From Gnetum montanum (lineage: Eukaryota; Streptophyta; Gnetopsida; Gnetales; Gnetaceae), in contig MNCI01014563.1 in the NCBI GenBank assembly GCA_015680685.1, positions 8,215-72,214 of the forward strand: a stretch of 64,000 nt of DNA. The letters are read 5' to 3'. The notes under the pieces were generated by a model. The model had not been told where the DNA came from. It did no database searches and saw nothing but the letters and a program-made list of their open reading frames with translations. Shown in pieces: positions 44,525-56,174 of this stretch. The stretch's first letter is position 1, and every line of letters starts with the position of its first letter. Position numbers and translations under genes: made by a program.

Positions 44525-46204
44525 ACCTACAATCTTCTACTCTTAGGATGAGGCCTAAGATAGGAGCCTTACTAATGCATCATAGTGGGGGTTAATCCAC
44601 AACTGCCTCTAGGGTGCCTCATCACCAACCGGTCCACACCCTAATGCTAGTAGCACCTGCCAATGACTATTACAAGTGTCATTGCAAAGACATGTACAAG
44701 TCAAGGCTATCTTAAGCCAACACATGCCATAAGCACAACACATCCCAAACAAACATAACATGACCACATATATCCACACCTAACACTCACATTCATTCCA
44801 TGAAAATAATATCATGATTTGACAAAACAAAATTTTGCGCCACAACCATATTTCTTAAACTACATGCAATTCCACAAAAATGACCACTATAATAACCCCC
44901 AAAATCATATATGCCCAAAGAGAAAAGCAATTCCATGGTTAGGAAGTACTTGCCAAGATGATCCCAATGACACTAATTTTCCCTAAATCGGACCCCTGAA
45001 AGCAAAGTTATGCATGTTCAAAGTTTGATTAATAAAATAATAATTAATAATATTTAATTATAGTCAATGACGATTGAAAATCTCAAAACCTCCCACACCA
45101 CAATAGGTCCCTAAAATATAATATTCCAACCATGCTAGTCTCATCAACATCACATATCATAGTCCACACATCCACATCATATCATACATCACATATTTAT
45201 TAATAAACAATTTGCCCACATGCCCATATCGCATGATCATATATACTAATTTGGCTTTAAAACCAGGCAAAATGTAAAGACAACCCAGTAATTAAAATTT
45301 TTGCAGTAGAAAGTCCAAAACAAAGATAAAATCCTCAAAAATTTGGCAAAACTTCATTTTGCTCCAAACAAGTCCTGCACCCACATAGATACGACTGCCA
45401 CAATTCCAAATCCAGGTTTAAAGTAAGGAAAATTCCACACTCGAAGCTCAAAATTTAGAATAAAATGTGGAATAGAAGAAGGGAGAAGAGAAAACTAAAG
45501 AAAACAAGCTCCCATTTGTTTCTGTTTCCCCAAAAAAGAAAGAAAGAAGACAAAACCCAATTTTTTATGGACATGCGGTGATAAAGGAAAAGGGTAAAAA
45601 AGAAAAGAACAATGATAAAAACTAGGCATAAAGCATATACTTTCTTTTAGAAAAAAAAACAAGGATGCATTTCTTTTGCTCACATGTCTCACGTCACATG
45701 GATAAACTAATTTTTAATTGCATTTTTTAACCAAATTTTTTATAAGTTTATTTTCTTTTATCGCTCCCCAACTAATACCCTACATTTTAAATGTGCATAA
45801 CAATCACACTAAGACTCCAAATTAAAATCCATTTGAACCTACAAAATCATTATCAAACACTTTACACTTTCACATGCCAAAATCACATCCAAGCATCACA
45901 CAACACAATGCTACAACTCAAATGCATAAATAATGAATTTACATATAAAGCATAAATGCATATCGAATAGGTGCTTTTGTACCCGAATGTAACATCCTTG
46001 CCAACAACATTACCTATCTAACACATCACATAGGGCTAGTGTACATAATAATGTTTGTTAAGCATGTAAAGACATCATAATCATAACATATAAAGTGTAA
46101 TTATAATAAGCTAAGTCATCCCTAATAACCCACCAAGATAACACATGTAATGCATAAATCGTAATCGTATGATCATACCTAATGTGTTTGGATGGGATGT
46201 AATA
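44525..46204 (-). repeat. Chromovirus 3' LTR, inner part
   Basis: From CTCTTAGGATGAGGCC (about 44,540) this follows 61,352-62,144 of the 5' LTR closely, including CACACCCTAATGCTAG, AACACATGCCATAAGCACA and ATTAATAAACAATTTG. It then extends to GGGATGTAATA at 46,204, next to the polypurine tract. About 400 bp of LTR are missing between the part at 6,334-6,943 and this part. Confidence 0.85.
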
Positions 46205-46451
46205 CTTCCCCCTCCTTGAGAATCTTCCTCTTGAATGATCTCAGGATGAGGTGTGCACATCTTCATCTCCATCTCCCATGTAGCCTCTGAAGCTCCATGT
46301 CTATTCCACAAAACCTTGACTATAGGCATAACTTTATCACATAAATTTTGCAACATATGATCAACAATCTCTACTAGTTTCTTAACATAACTAATATCAG
46401 ATTGTAGTTGTATCCTTGAATGATCAATCACATGGTGTTCATTAAGCACAT
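46205..46451 (-). pseudogene. Chromovirus integrase C-terminus with chromodomain
   Basis: The minus-strand frame holds VEIVDHMLQNLCDKVMPIVK followed by VLWNRHGASEATWEMEMKM, the chromodomain-like tail of Tekay/Del integrases, which guides insertion to certain chromatin. The end EEDSQGGGS overlaps the polypurine tract (about 46,205-46,232), as is usual in this group. Its upstream part continues at 56,175; Athila-3 splits the codons between them. Confidence 0.9.
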
Positions 46452-47289
46452 TGATGAGCGATGAGGTATCCTTATGCTTAACCATATGAATACTAGTGTA
46501 CACGTACGATCCGGTCGAATTCTAAGGACTAAGTGCTTATGCGCCTTCATAGAACCCGGATGGGTTAGTCAATCATTGTCTTCCTAAGCTTACTTATATA
46601 GTGTGATTGTATGGTTTAGTAAACTTGAGGTATATGATTTTTATATATTTTCTTATGTTTTATGTCCTGGTGCTATAGAGGGAGAAGTGAACTAATTCAG
46701 TAACTAATTTAATTTAGCTAATCAACTATGCTCTAACTAGTCCTAACACTAGCATTTGTTCCCACTTGCCGTACACATCCTGAACTAGTGCAACACTATT
46801 GGGATTACCAAATGCTAATCGTTACTGGGTTACCAAGTGTTCCACGCATGCTTAAAGTGGTTGTACTGAGTGTGCTTACTTGGGAGAGTTAACAAGGTAA
46901 GAGAGAGAACATTAATTAACTAAGGAAAGAATTAAATAACTATAAATAACATTAAATAAGCTATTCTGAATGATGCAAGGTTTATCACAAAGTTTGTCTT
47001 TATTTTTGGCCACAAGGTGTGCTCAGGTACACAATGCTCGAATAAAGATCCGTTCACTTTATGACTCCTACTGCAGGCACTTAGAAATAATTCTAACTCT
47101 GAGGAAGGAAAACTGCAAGAGTTTGGGTAAGTGACTAAGACTAACTATGCAAACCAAGCATGCCACCTCTTATTTATAGGCAATGAGATGGGTCTTGACA
47201 TCGGATGCTCGATATCACTTGTTGAGCTCCAAGATCGCAGACCCGATATCGCGAATGCGATATCACGACCTCGATATCATGGTTCATCA
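46452..47289 (-). repeat. Athila-3 3' LTR
   Basis: 838 bp, TGATGAGCG to GGTTCATCA. TATAAATA on the minus strand is at 47,171-47,178, with GATATC sites at about 47,210, 47,243, 47,259 and 47,273. Confidence 0.95.
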
Positions 47290-49383
47290 TACCCCCATGA
47301 TTGAATGAAAAATCGTCCTCGAGTTCCTTACAAAATATTGGAAAGGTATGGGATTATTGACTGAATGACAACTGACGGTGACATGGGATAACAAACTCAA
47401 AGTGCCTGAGGAATGGATCGACAAATATATTACATCATTGGTGTTCATGCCCATTGTGGTGAACACTATACATAGATGACATCCATGCCTTCATTCAACA
47501 GCTTGAAGAGAGAGAGAGAGATAAAAGAAAAATGAGGCACATTACTGCCAATGTCGAAATTGTGCACTCCATTGTTCATCCATAGCCAGATGTCCAAACT
47601 TGTTCTTTGCATAAACGCTCCAGCTCGAATCCATCCTGAGTGCTCCCCTTCTATAACAGTCCATTTTTCATGTGATCACCATCTGCACACACAACAGATT
47701 CATGAATTAGCAAGGATAGATAAGATACAATGTAGTTGATACCTTGCCTCGATATGAAGTACCTTGGTTGGGTTGTCGGTATGGCAGATACTGGGTTAGA
47801 GGTTTATGATTGATAACTACCCAAGGTGTAGGGGTAAGATAGGTATGGAATGGAAAAATTTGTGACAAGGCCCCCACGACTAATAGTGAACCTCTGGTAG
47901 CAAGAAGATGGAAAAACTGAAGGAACAAGAAAGATGAGAGAAATAACAATGGTGAAGCTAATAAAATGGATGTCATGGATGGGGATGAAATGAGAAATGG
48001 TTGATTGAAAAAAATGTTGAAAGGAAAGAACTTAACAACTGCAGCAAAAAGGAATGCCAGTGGGTCCTCCCCAAAGTAGGCTCATGCAGTTTATGCCCTG
48101 ATAGACCCGCAAACCAAAGAGTCTGTAGGCTCTAGGAATGACGTATGGAACAATGGTTTAAGAGCTTTACCCACAAGAAGTTACCAAAGATGAATAATGC
48201 CTCAACCAAGATATAGACTAATTTGAAAACTAGGAATGAGGTGGAATATGAGAAGAAATATGGAAGGAGAGGAGAAAATGGAATGGAATCCCAAGAGCAT
48301 GGTTGTGTAAAGTCCTATGTGTATTATATGGTTAAGGTGACTGAATGGAATTCATTCCAAATCTAGATTCAAACCAACCACATCTAGTGACCTCGCATCA
48401 ACACAATTAACTAACCCATCCTCTTGAAGTAACAAGAATGCATCCATCAAGTCACCACCATTCCAAGGAGAGAAAGATAGAGCAATAGGAAGCGAGAAAG
48501 GGCCTTAGTTAGAGGGAACCTTCAGGAATGGGTAACATGTCTCTCCAGTGCCATAATCAGTGCTTGTAGCCCATATTTCATTATTATGTTTAAGGGGTAT
48601 GCTTTGAATTCTCACCAATTTTTTTTTATCATGAGAACCATACCATGCAAAGACTTATTTGATTCATTCGACTTCCTAATGTTTGGTCATCAACGAAATG
48701 GCGAAAAACCCATGAAAAGCATCCAAGTACCCAAGAGAATAGCCAGCATAAGTGCATCAAATCCCCTTGAAGTCACACCCTTTCCAACCATTGAGTCTTT
48801 CCTTGGTTTGAAGAATACCAAGTCACCAATTCATTAATAAGTTTATTTAGAAAAAGGGACAATAAATTTCCAAGAAAAGGGAGACCACATAGTTGAATGG
48901 AGGAATGGATGACATGGACTCATTGCTTGTTTTATCAAAAGAACCATATCTTAGTATCAACATTGAAAATCAAAGGTAAAAACCCAACATTAACAATCAA
49001 CACCATTATAATTCAATCCACCATCGTGAGCACTTATTATATGACAGATGAAAGTAAATAAAATAAACAAATAAAGAATAGTAAAAATGGTAATGATGGT
49101 GTAAAAAAAAGTAAATATAAAAAAATGTGTAAAACAGAAAAAGAAGAGGTGAGGGCTTAGAATGGTTAGCATTGGTGGCCCTCTCCCCCACGACTGAGTT
49201 GGGGGAGGAGATACAAAATAACGAGCAGGGTTGTCCACCAACAAAGGTAGTATTGGTACTTGCTGTTCTAGGCTCATGGAAAGGTTTAGTTTATTGGATG
49301 TTGATCAGCAATTTCTTATCTAGGCTGTCAGGTTTGTAAATCATCATTGCCCTTGAAGTAAAAGTTGCATGAATAATATAAGG
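47290..49383 (-). other. Athila-3 polypurine tract and post-integrase spacer
   Basis: The polypurine tract reads CATGGGGGTA on the minus strand at 47,290-47,299. The following 2 kb lack a supported gene. The island CTACTTTGGGGAGGACCCAC at about 48,060-48,079 and neighbouring bases match the Athila-2 spacer. Confidence 0.65.
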
Positions 49384-50300
49384 TTATTCCCACAGCATTT
49401 GAAATTTAATGCATTGTGGCATGTGTGTGGGGTTCCAATAAAGAACCTTATCTCCTAGTTGGTATTTAACATTTCTAATTTTTAGGTCATGACATTGTTT
49501 ATTAAAGGTCTTGTGTAATTCATTAGATGATAGGGTGACTAATCGGTTCTCATCTAGTAGGTTAAGGTTCATTAACTATTTTTTTGGTGTTAGATTGAGG
49601 TCAAGGTTGAGGTCACATGTTGTGGATAGTGTATGGAGCTTTGCTTGAATAGGAAACATTGGAAGTTTACCGTACACTAACTTGTAGGGAGAGTATCCTA
49701 TAGGAAATTTCCACGTGGAGCAGTATGCCCAAAGAGAATTATTCAGTTTGGTGCTCTAATCTTGCCTATACTTGCTAATGGTTCGTGTTAATATTTTTTT
49801 TAATCTCCCTATTGGTGACTTCAGCTTGACCATTCGCTTGAGGGTGATATGGTGTAGTCATCTTATGTTTCACTCCTAAGCGTTGCATCAACTTCCGAAA
49901 AGTCACACTTGTAAAATGTGTACCATTATTGGAATAAGTGCACGAGGCACACCAAACCTATTTACAATTTGTTGTTGAAAAAATCATGCAATGGTAGATA
50001 ATGTATAGTCCATAATAGTGGCTACTTCTGCCCATTTTGTAAAATAGTNATGATGAGCATTCCAGAACAATGTAGGCCAATAATATCCTACAAGTAGGAT
50101 TTTAATAGTTGTTCATCTCCCTGTGTAATGACCCCCACAAGGGCCCTCATGAGCATCTTGGAGAACTTGTAATTAATCTATATTAGGAACACACCATCAA
50201 ACGAAGCCATCAAAACATACCTTATAAAGGTGCCCATTGATTTCCATGAAATATTTGGCTTGGTGTAGAAACTATTGTTTCTTTTTAACGTCTAACTCTT
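49384..50300 (-). pseudogene. Athila-3 integrase
   Basis: A frameshifted but readable core: NNGTHFTSVTFRKLMQRLGV, then YHPQANGQAEVTNREIKKIL with the Glu of the DDE triad, and an open C-terminal part 49,384-49,572 with LLDENRLVTLSSNELHKTFN and LGDKVLYWNPTH, parallel to Athila-2. An undetermined base is at 50,049. The zinc finger is poorly kept. Confidence 0.85.
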
Positions 50301-50451
50301 GTGGTGTTTCTTGTGCAAGGAGATAGGTAAGAATGCTACTATACCAATTTAGTTCTGTGGTTAATTGATTATTTACTACACCTGCAAAGAGGAATTCATC
50401 AGGAAAGCAATCAGAAAGCGGATATTCATCCTCTTTATTGTCCCATCTTAA

Positions 50452-50960
50452 TCAAGATAAATTATCAACAACAATGTTCTCGGTGCCTTTACGATCTATC
50501 ATCATAAGATCAAACTCTTGTAAGATTACAAGCCATCGTATGATGCGAGGGCTCACCATTGGTTTATTCAACAGGAACTGAATTACACTATGGTCTGAGT
50601 GTACAAATACCTTATAGCCCAATACATAGTGCCTAAACTTATCTAGTGCAAACACCACAGCCATTAACTCCTTTTCTGTTGTGGTGTAGTTAAGCTATGC
50701 ACCAGCAATACTTTAACTCACATAGTGGATGTAATAGGGTCATTTCTGGTCATCTAACTACATGAGTACAGCTCCTAAGGCAAATTTGGATGCATTAGTC
50801 ATTATATGGAATGGCTTGGACCAATCAGGAGCTTGTAGAATGGGTGTTTCTATAAGCTTCTGCTTCAAGGTTTGGAAAGCTAGTTCACATTCCTTAGTCC
50901 ATTCAAAAGGTGTGTCCTTTTTCGTTAGTTCAACTAATGGTTTTGCAACCTTTTAAAAGT
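50452..50960 (-). pseudogene. Athila-3 RNase H
   Basis: The open frame 50,452-50,664 reads VVFALDKFRHYVLGYKVFVH and SDHSVIQFLLNKP, ending VVDNLS where Athila-2 has VADHLS. The start part up to 50,960 contains the tether segment. A stop near 50,690 marks a conserved Gln. Confidence 0.85.
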
Positions 50961-51129
50961 TCTCTATGAATCTTCTATAATAGCCATTGTGTCCAAGGAA
51001 TGATCAGATGTCTTTTACAATTTCAGGTTGGTGTGTGATTCCTTGGATGACTTTGATCTTTTTGAGGTCTACCTCTATCCCTGTTTGTGAAATCTTATGC
51101 CCTAATACTACACCTTCTTGGACCATTAA

Positions 51130-51900
51130 ATGGCTTTTTTTCTAGTTGAGCCTTAAGTTGGTTTCAACACATCGTTTTAGTACCTACTCTAGTCAGTCCA
51201 ATGCTTGTTTAAAGTCTACTCCATAGGTGGAGAAATGATCCATGAAGACCTCTACACCATTCCCTATTTGCTGCTGAAAGATACTTAGAACCAAATGTTG
51301 AAACGTTGTAGGAGCATTGCACAAGCCAAACAACATCTGTTTGTATGCAAATGTCCCCCAAGGACTTGTGAACATGGTCTTGGCTTGGTCTGCTAGTGCT
51401 ATTTGGATTTGGTTGTATCCACTGTACCCATCCAGAAAACTATAGTAGCGATGCCCTACAATGGTGTCTAAGTCTTGGTCGACGAATGACAATGGAAAGT
51501 GATCTTTGAATGTTGCCATGTTTAATAGCCTAAAGTCTATACACACCCTCCATTTACCTCCCTTTTTGGGCACAATAACTAATGGACTAACCCATTTGCT
51601 ATCAGTAATGGGGTAGATGAACTTAGCTTTTAGAAGTTATTCAATTTCTTCTTTAACCACTTGCTTCAACTTTGGGTTTAATCGTCTTTGAGGTTGTCGT
51701 CGATGCTTCATGGAGGGGTCAATGTAAATCCTATGTTAGCATATCCTAGGGTCTATTCCAATTAATTTGGAATATGACCAAGTAAAGGCTTTTGACCATT
51801 TTTTCACCATTTTTAACAGTCTCTCTTTTTGTTGAGGAGCGAGCTTAGCATTAATAATTACCAATTTTCCATTTTTGAGAAATGTATACTCCATACCGGT
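51130..51900 (-). pseudogene. Athila-3 reverse transcriptase
   Basis: The frame 51,193-51,573 is open: PKKGGKWRVCIDFRLLNMAT, YYSFLDGYSGYNQIQI and MLFGLCNAPTTFQ. The catalytic box reads VFMDHFSTYG, so the second Asp is His and the enzyme would be dead, independently of the Asp-to-Asn change in Athila-2. Confidence 0.9.
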
Positions 51901-52164
51901 GGGCAACGGTTTTAACTCAAGGGGCTATTGCTTAAAGTTGTCAGGGATTTCCAACTTGCCTTAGTTGATATTTTCAATGTCAAGACTTGGAAGTTGGTGA
52001 TGAACTTGCTCTAATGTATTTATGTTATCAATGTAAGCACAAGTCAAACCCTCAGTTGGTTCCATGCATATAGTTGAGTTGCTCTCTTGGTTAGCTGTTA
52101 GCCACTAGGTGCCTTCCTATCTTGTGGCTACTGCATATAAGCATCTTTGTATGTTAGTTACTTG

Positions 52165-52890
52165 TGCACACTAGTTGCATGTAGGTAATGCTAAACGTTG
52201 TACGAACCAGCACTTTTGCACGTAATTACACCATGTTTCACTGTATGTGATGTATAAAACTTTCTTCTTCTCAATCTTTCCAAATGTATTTTCATTTGAT
52301 ATCTCTAGGGAAAGATCATGTATTCTTAAGCATGCATCAATTATGCTTAGCCATGCTCTTCTCATTATGATTTGGAAATCCCCCTTACAATTGTTGACTT
52401 AAATCACTAGGAAGTCTGCTGGATACAACCATCCACAAACAGTGGTGACAATGTCCTCCATGAGTCCTAATGGGATAGTAATGGACTGGTTGGCCAACTC
52501 TAAATGAATGTTACTCTTTTTTAGTGGAGGCAGGTTCTAGGCTTTGTACATTTCTTGAGAGATTAAGTTGACACAAAAACTGGAATCCAAAAGAGCTTGG
52601 CAAGGTTCATTCCCAATGATTTGTAAATATATAAGAGGACTCTCAGCATCAGAAAATTTCCTAGGAAGATGGCTAGCCTTAATCCAATCGGTAATGGCAT
52701 GTGTCAACATGACCATGTGCGTTGCATGTGGCCTTTGTTTTGAAGGGAGTTTCGAAGTTTTGAATGATGGTGAGGCCTTTGGAGAGTTAGCCACTTGTGA
52801 CTGCAAGAACTTGGTTGGACTATCGGTCCTAAAGAAAGGTCTCTTCTTTACACGGTTGTCCGAACCAATAGTAGGATAAGGATTAACAAC
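52165..52890 (-). pseudogene. Athila-3 aspartic protease
   Basis: The active-site segment reads QALLDSSFCVNLIS (about 52,560-52,600): the DSG triplet has become DSS. LELANQSITIPLGLMEDIVT and FQIIMRRAWLSII follow. A stop lies after the QEMYKA block. Confidence 0.85.
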
Positions 52891-52899
52891 CCTTGTAGC

Positions 52900-55225
52900 A
52901 TTACGTTGTTGGGGCTAGGCAAGAAGCTCACCCTACATGGCTAGAGCAGGTGGTAATGGAGTTAAGGGTGGAAGAAATGTAGCCAAATGAGAAGGAGTTC
53001 TATAATACTTATGGGCTTGGTAATGAGGCTAGGGAGTGATGTGACCAGTAAAGTCACATGGAGAGATCGACTGCTGCACATAGTATCCATATGGGTTAGG
53101 TTGATGGTTAGGGTACTGTTGATGTGGTGGTGGCATTTCCCATGATTGTGGGTGTTTCCATTGTTGATATTCCTCATTTGGTTATGGTAGAGTTCCACTT
53201 GGATAATACATCAAGGGTTAGTGGAATTGCCTTGGGTTACCTTGGGGATAAGGTAACCTTCGGGGTTTTTGCCTTCTGTTTAAGCATGGGTTGAGTGCAT
53301 ACACCCCAAGCAGATGTGAGATTACAAGACAACATCCCTTAGGATGGTCATATTTGCATATCTCACATCCATCATCCTTGGCTGTATTCGAATCCACAAC
53401 CTTTTCTATGATGGAAACTTTGCCCTTACCTTTGTTATGTGCATATTTAGTTTCTTTCTTCTTCCTCCTTTCTCAGTCACTACTTGGTTCCCTAAACTCC
53501 TCTACTATTTTGAAAAATGGTTTGAAATCTATTATCTAGGGAGTCCCACATTCTGTCCACCTTTGCCGATACTTTTGGTGCAAGTTTTTGAATGGGAAAA
53601 GTTTTCCTATTCACCATCTCTTCAAGTGATGACTCTTCTTCATCCTCACAAAATCTAACTCCCTTCCTTTAGAGGGAAAGATCTCTATTATATTCTTCCA
53701 CACTCTCTCTTTTCCTTTACTCACCTTCCTCTTTAGCAACTTGCTCCAACAATCTTTGTACTTGATGGGCCCTAAGCTCAGATAGTTTTCCTTAGGCATA
53801 AGTCCCAAGGGTTCTTCACATTTCATGCCTGAGCCCATCTATGAGATGGTGTATTTGTTCCCTCTACACATAACCATGGCCTAGGCAACGATGTAATAAT
53901 GCATAATATTGGCCCATGGCAGCATCCAAGGGTTCATGGCCTCCTTGTTTCCATCCTTGGATTTGCTTTTGCAGGTTGGACACTCGTGAGTACGTCTAAT
54001 ACTTATCGTTAAACAATTCTAACATGGTACTCCATCGGGAAATGGATTCTGGTTCTAAGGATCAATACCAGCTTTCCGCTTCTTTGACCATTCATTTTTA
54101 CCATTCGTTTTTACCATTCATTTTTACCATTCATTTTTACCATTCGTTTTCTATGTTTTTCAAGGCACATGCATTGTGAAATGCTTGTAGATAATTTTAA
54201 GGATTAGCATTATATCCCTCTTCAAATCGTGGGATATTGTTCATGTCCAATCTTTTGATCCTACTATCTTTTTGGTGCCTTATTGGGATTCTAACAGCTT
54301 CAGTTATATCTAGCATACTTTGGGTGACGAGTAGGAGTTCATCGTGATCGTACTGTCTATGGCATCTATGATGGCTATGTTGTTCCCTACTTTCCCTTCT
54401 TTCATGATGAGTTTCTCTAAAATGCCCTTGTCCCCTTTCTCGACTATTTTTTCTACGATCTCTGTTTTGTTCACCATTATCCTCTGGGTCTTTTCCTTTG
54501 GGACTACATCTAGATCCTGAAGGAGAGGGTGAAGGAGATGATGAAGGTGAAGAGGAAGGAGGACTGGTACCATGACGGTGCCTGCTACCTTCTCTTTGGT
54601 GGTCATGACCTTGATCACAGTTATGATCAAAATGTCCATCTTTATCATGTGTTTATGTTTCTTTTTCAGACCCTTTTTGTCCATTGGTATCAGAACCTGG
54701 GTTATGGATGGTTGAGTGAAGGTTCTAATACATAACCCCTTGACAAAAGTCAATAGGAGGAACATTGTTTCGTGGGAGACCTCTTGATGCAGGTTCACCA
54801 CCCTCGTTCTCACTTAGGACATGTGGGACAGCCTAAGATCACTTACCCTTCATAGATTTGTGATGTCTCTCCTATTTTAGATTTCTTAGATGTTGTACCT
54901 CTATGGGTCGATACTCTCTCGAGTCATGTTCATGCACAACGTACTCTACCTATAAGTGCTACATACCAATTCATGTGAGAGCACAAAGAATCATGCTTGG
55001 GATTGAGTGATCGGGAGGTAACACTATGTTACCTTCTAAATCTCACCAACGTAATTGTTCATCCTAGTGGAGGATAAAGGTGAAGTCTGGTTCATACTCA
55101 TTTGGATGAACATATACCACACGAAATTATTAGGGTACTAGCAGATCATCATGTGTACTACGCCTCTGATTGTTCCCTGTATTGGACCTAGGCGGTGAAG
55201 CACTCTCATAAGAAGAAGGAGACAT
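52900..55225 (-). pseudogene. Athila-3 gag
   Basis: The start at 55,225 gives MSPSSYESASPPRSNTGNNQ, and the next block EYEPDFTFILH is shared with Athila-2. A Ser/Pro/Gly-rich linker (about 54,500-54,560) and a capsid-like core with stops follow. The nucleic-acid binding motif CEICKYDHPKGC at 53,331-53,371 is intact (C-x2-C-x3-H-x3-C), unlike in the other two Athilas. A 13-bp minisatellite has expanded inside the coding region at 54,087-54,151. Confidence 0.8.
54087..54151. repeat. 13-bp minisatellite in Athila-3 gag
   Basis: Five units of ACCATTCATTTTT (variants ACCATTCGTTTTT) at 54,087, 54,100, 54,113, 54,126 and 54,139. Confidence 0.95.
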
Positions 55226-55344
55226 GATTGTCTATTTAGTGTGAAATATTCCTTTTTTTAATAATTGTAAAATAACCAACCCTAAGGGTTCATTCCAACA
55301 ATGGGGAGATTTCCTAAGTTCTATTTAGCACACAAACAACAAAG

Positions 55345-55363
55345 TCCTTGACAATGATTCCAA
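55345..55363 (-). other. Athila-3 primer-binding site, degraded
   Basis: On the minus strand TTGGAATCATTGTCAAGGAC abuts the 5' LTR. It keeps the spacing of the tRNA-Asp site but has several transitions. Confidence 0.7.
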
Positions 55364-56174
55364 TGACGAGTGGTGAGGTATCCCTACGCTTAACCATATG
55401 AATCTGAGCGTACATGCATGATCCAGTCAAATTCCAAGGACTAAGTGCTTATGCGTCTTCATAGAACCCAGGTGGATTAGTCAATAGTTGTCTTCCCAAG
55501 CTTACTTGTATAGCATGACTGTATGGTTAAGTAAACTTGAGGTATATGATTTTTATATATTTTCTTATGTTTTATGTCTTGGTGCTATAGAGGGAGAAGT
55601 GAACTAATTAAGTAACTAATTTAATTTAGCTAATCGACTATGCTCTATCTAGTCCTAACACCAACATCCGTTCCCACTTGTCATACACATCTTGAACCAG
55701 TGCAACACTACTAGGATTACCAAACGCTAATCATTACTGGGTTACCAAGTGTTCCACGCATGCTCAAAGTGGTCGTACTAAGTGTGCATACTTGGGAGAG
55801 TTAACAAGATGAGAGAGAGAACATTAATTAACTAAGGATAGAATTAAATAACTGTAAATAAGATTAAATAAGCTATTCTAAATGCTACAAGATTTATCAC
55901 AAAGTTCATCTTTATTTCCGGCCACAAGGTGTGCTTAGGTACACAATGCTTGAATAAAGATCTGTTCAGTTTATGACTCCTACTGCGGGCACTTAGAAAT
56001 AATTCTAACTCTAAGAAAGGAAAAATGCAAGAGTTCGAGTAAGGGACTAAGACTAATTATGCAAACCAAGCACACCTACCTCTTATTTATAGGCGATGAG
56101 GTAGGTCTTGACATCGAATGCTCAATATCACTTGTTGAGCTCCGATATCGCGGACCTGATATTGTAGTTCATCA
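55364..56174 (-). repeat. Athila-3 5' LTR
   Basis: 811 bp, TGACGAGTGG to AGTTCATCA, TATAAATA on the minus strand at 56,084-56,091. It lacks about 27 bp present in the 3' LTR just inside the outer end, which removes GATATC sites. Confidence 0.95.

Larger units (their letters stand above)
46452..56174 (-). mobile_element. Athila-3, complete but inactive Ty3/gypsy retrotransposon
   Basis: A 9,723-bp minus-strand element with LTRs of 838 bp (46,452-47,289) and 811 bp (55,364-56,174) and a perfect target duplication CACAT (46,447-46,451 and 56,175-56,179). It lies inside the chromovirus integrase gene. All Athila domains are present in order but broken by stops and frameshifts. Confidence 0.95.
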
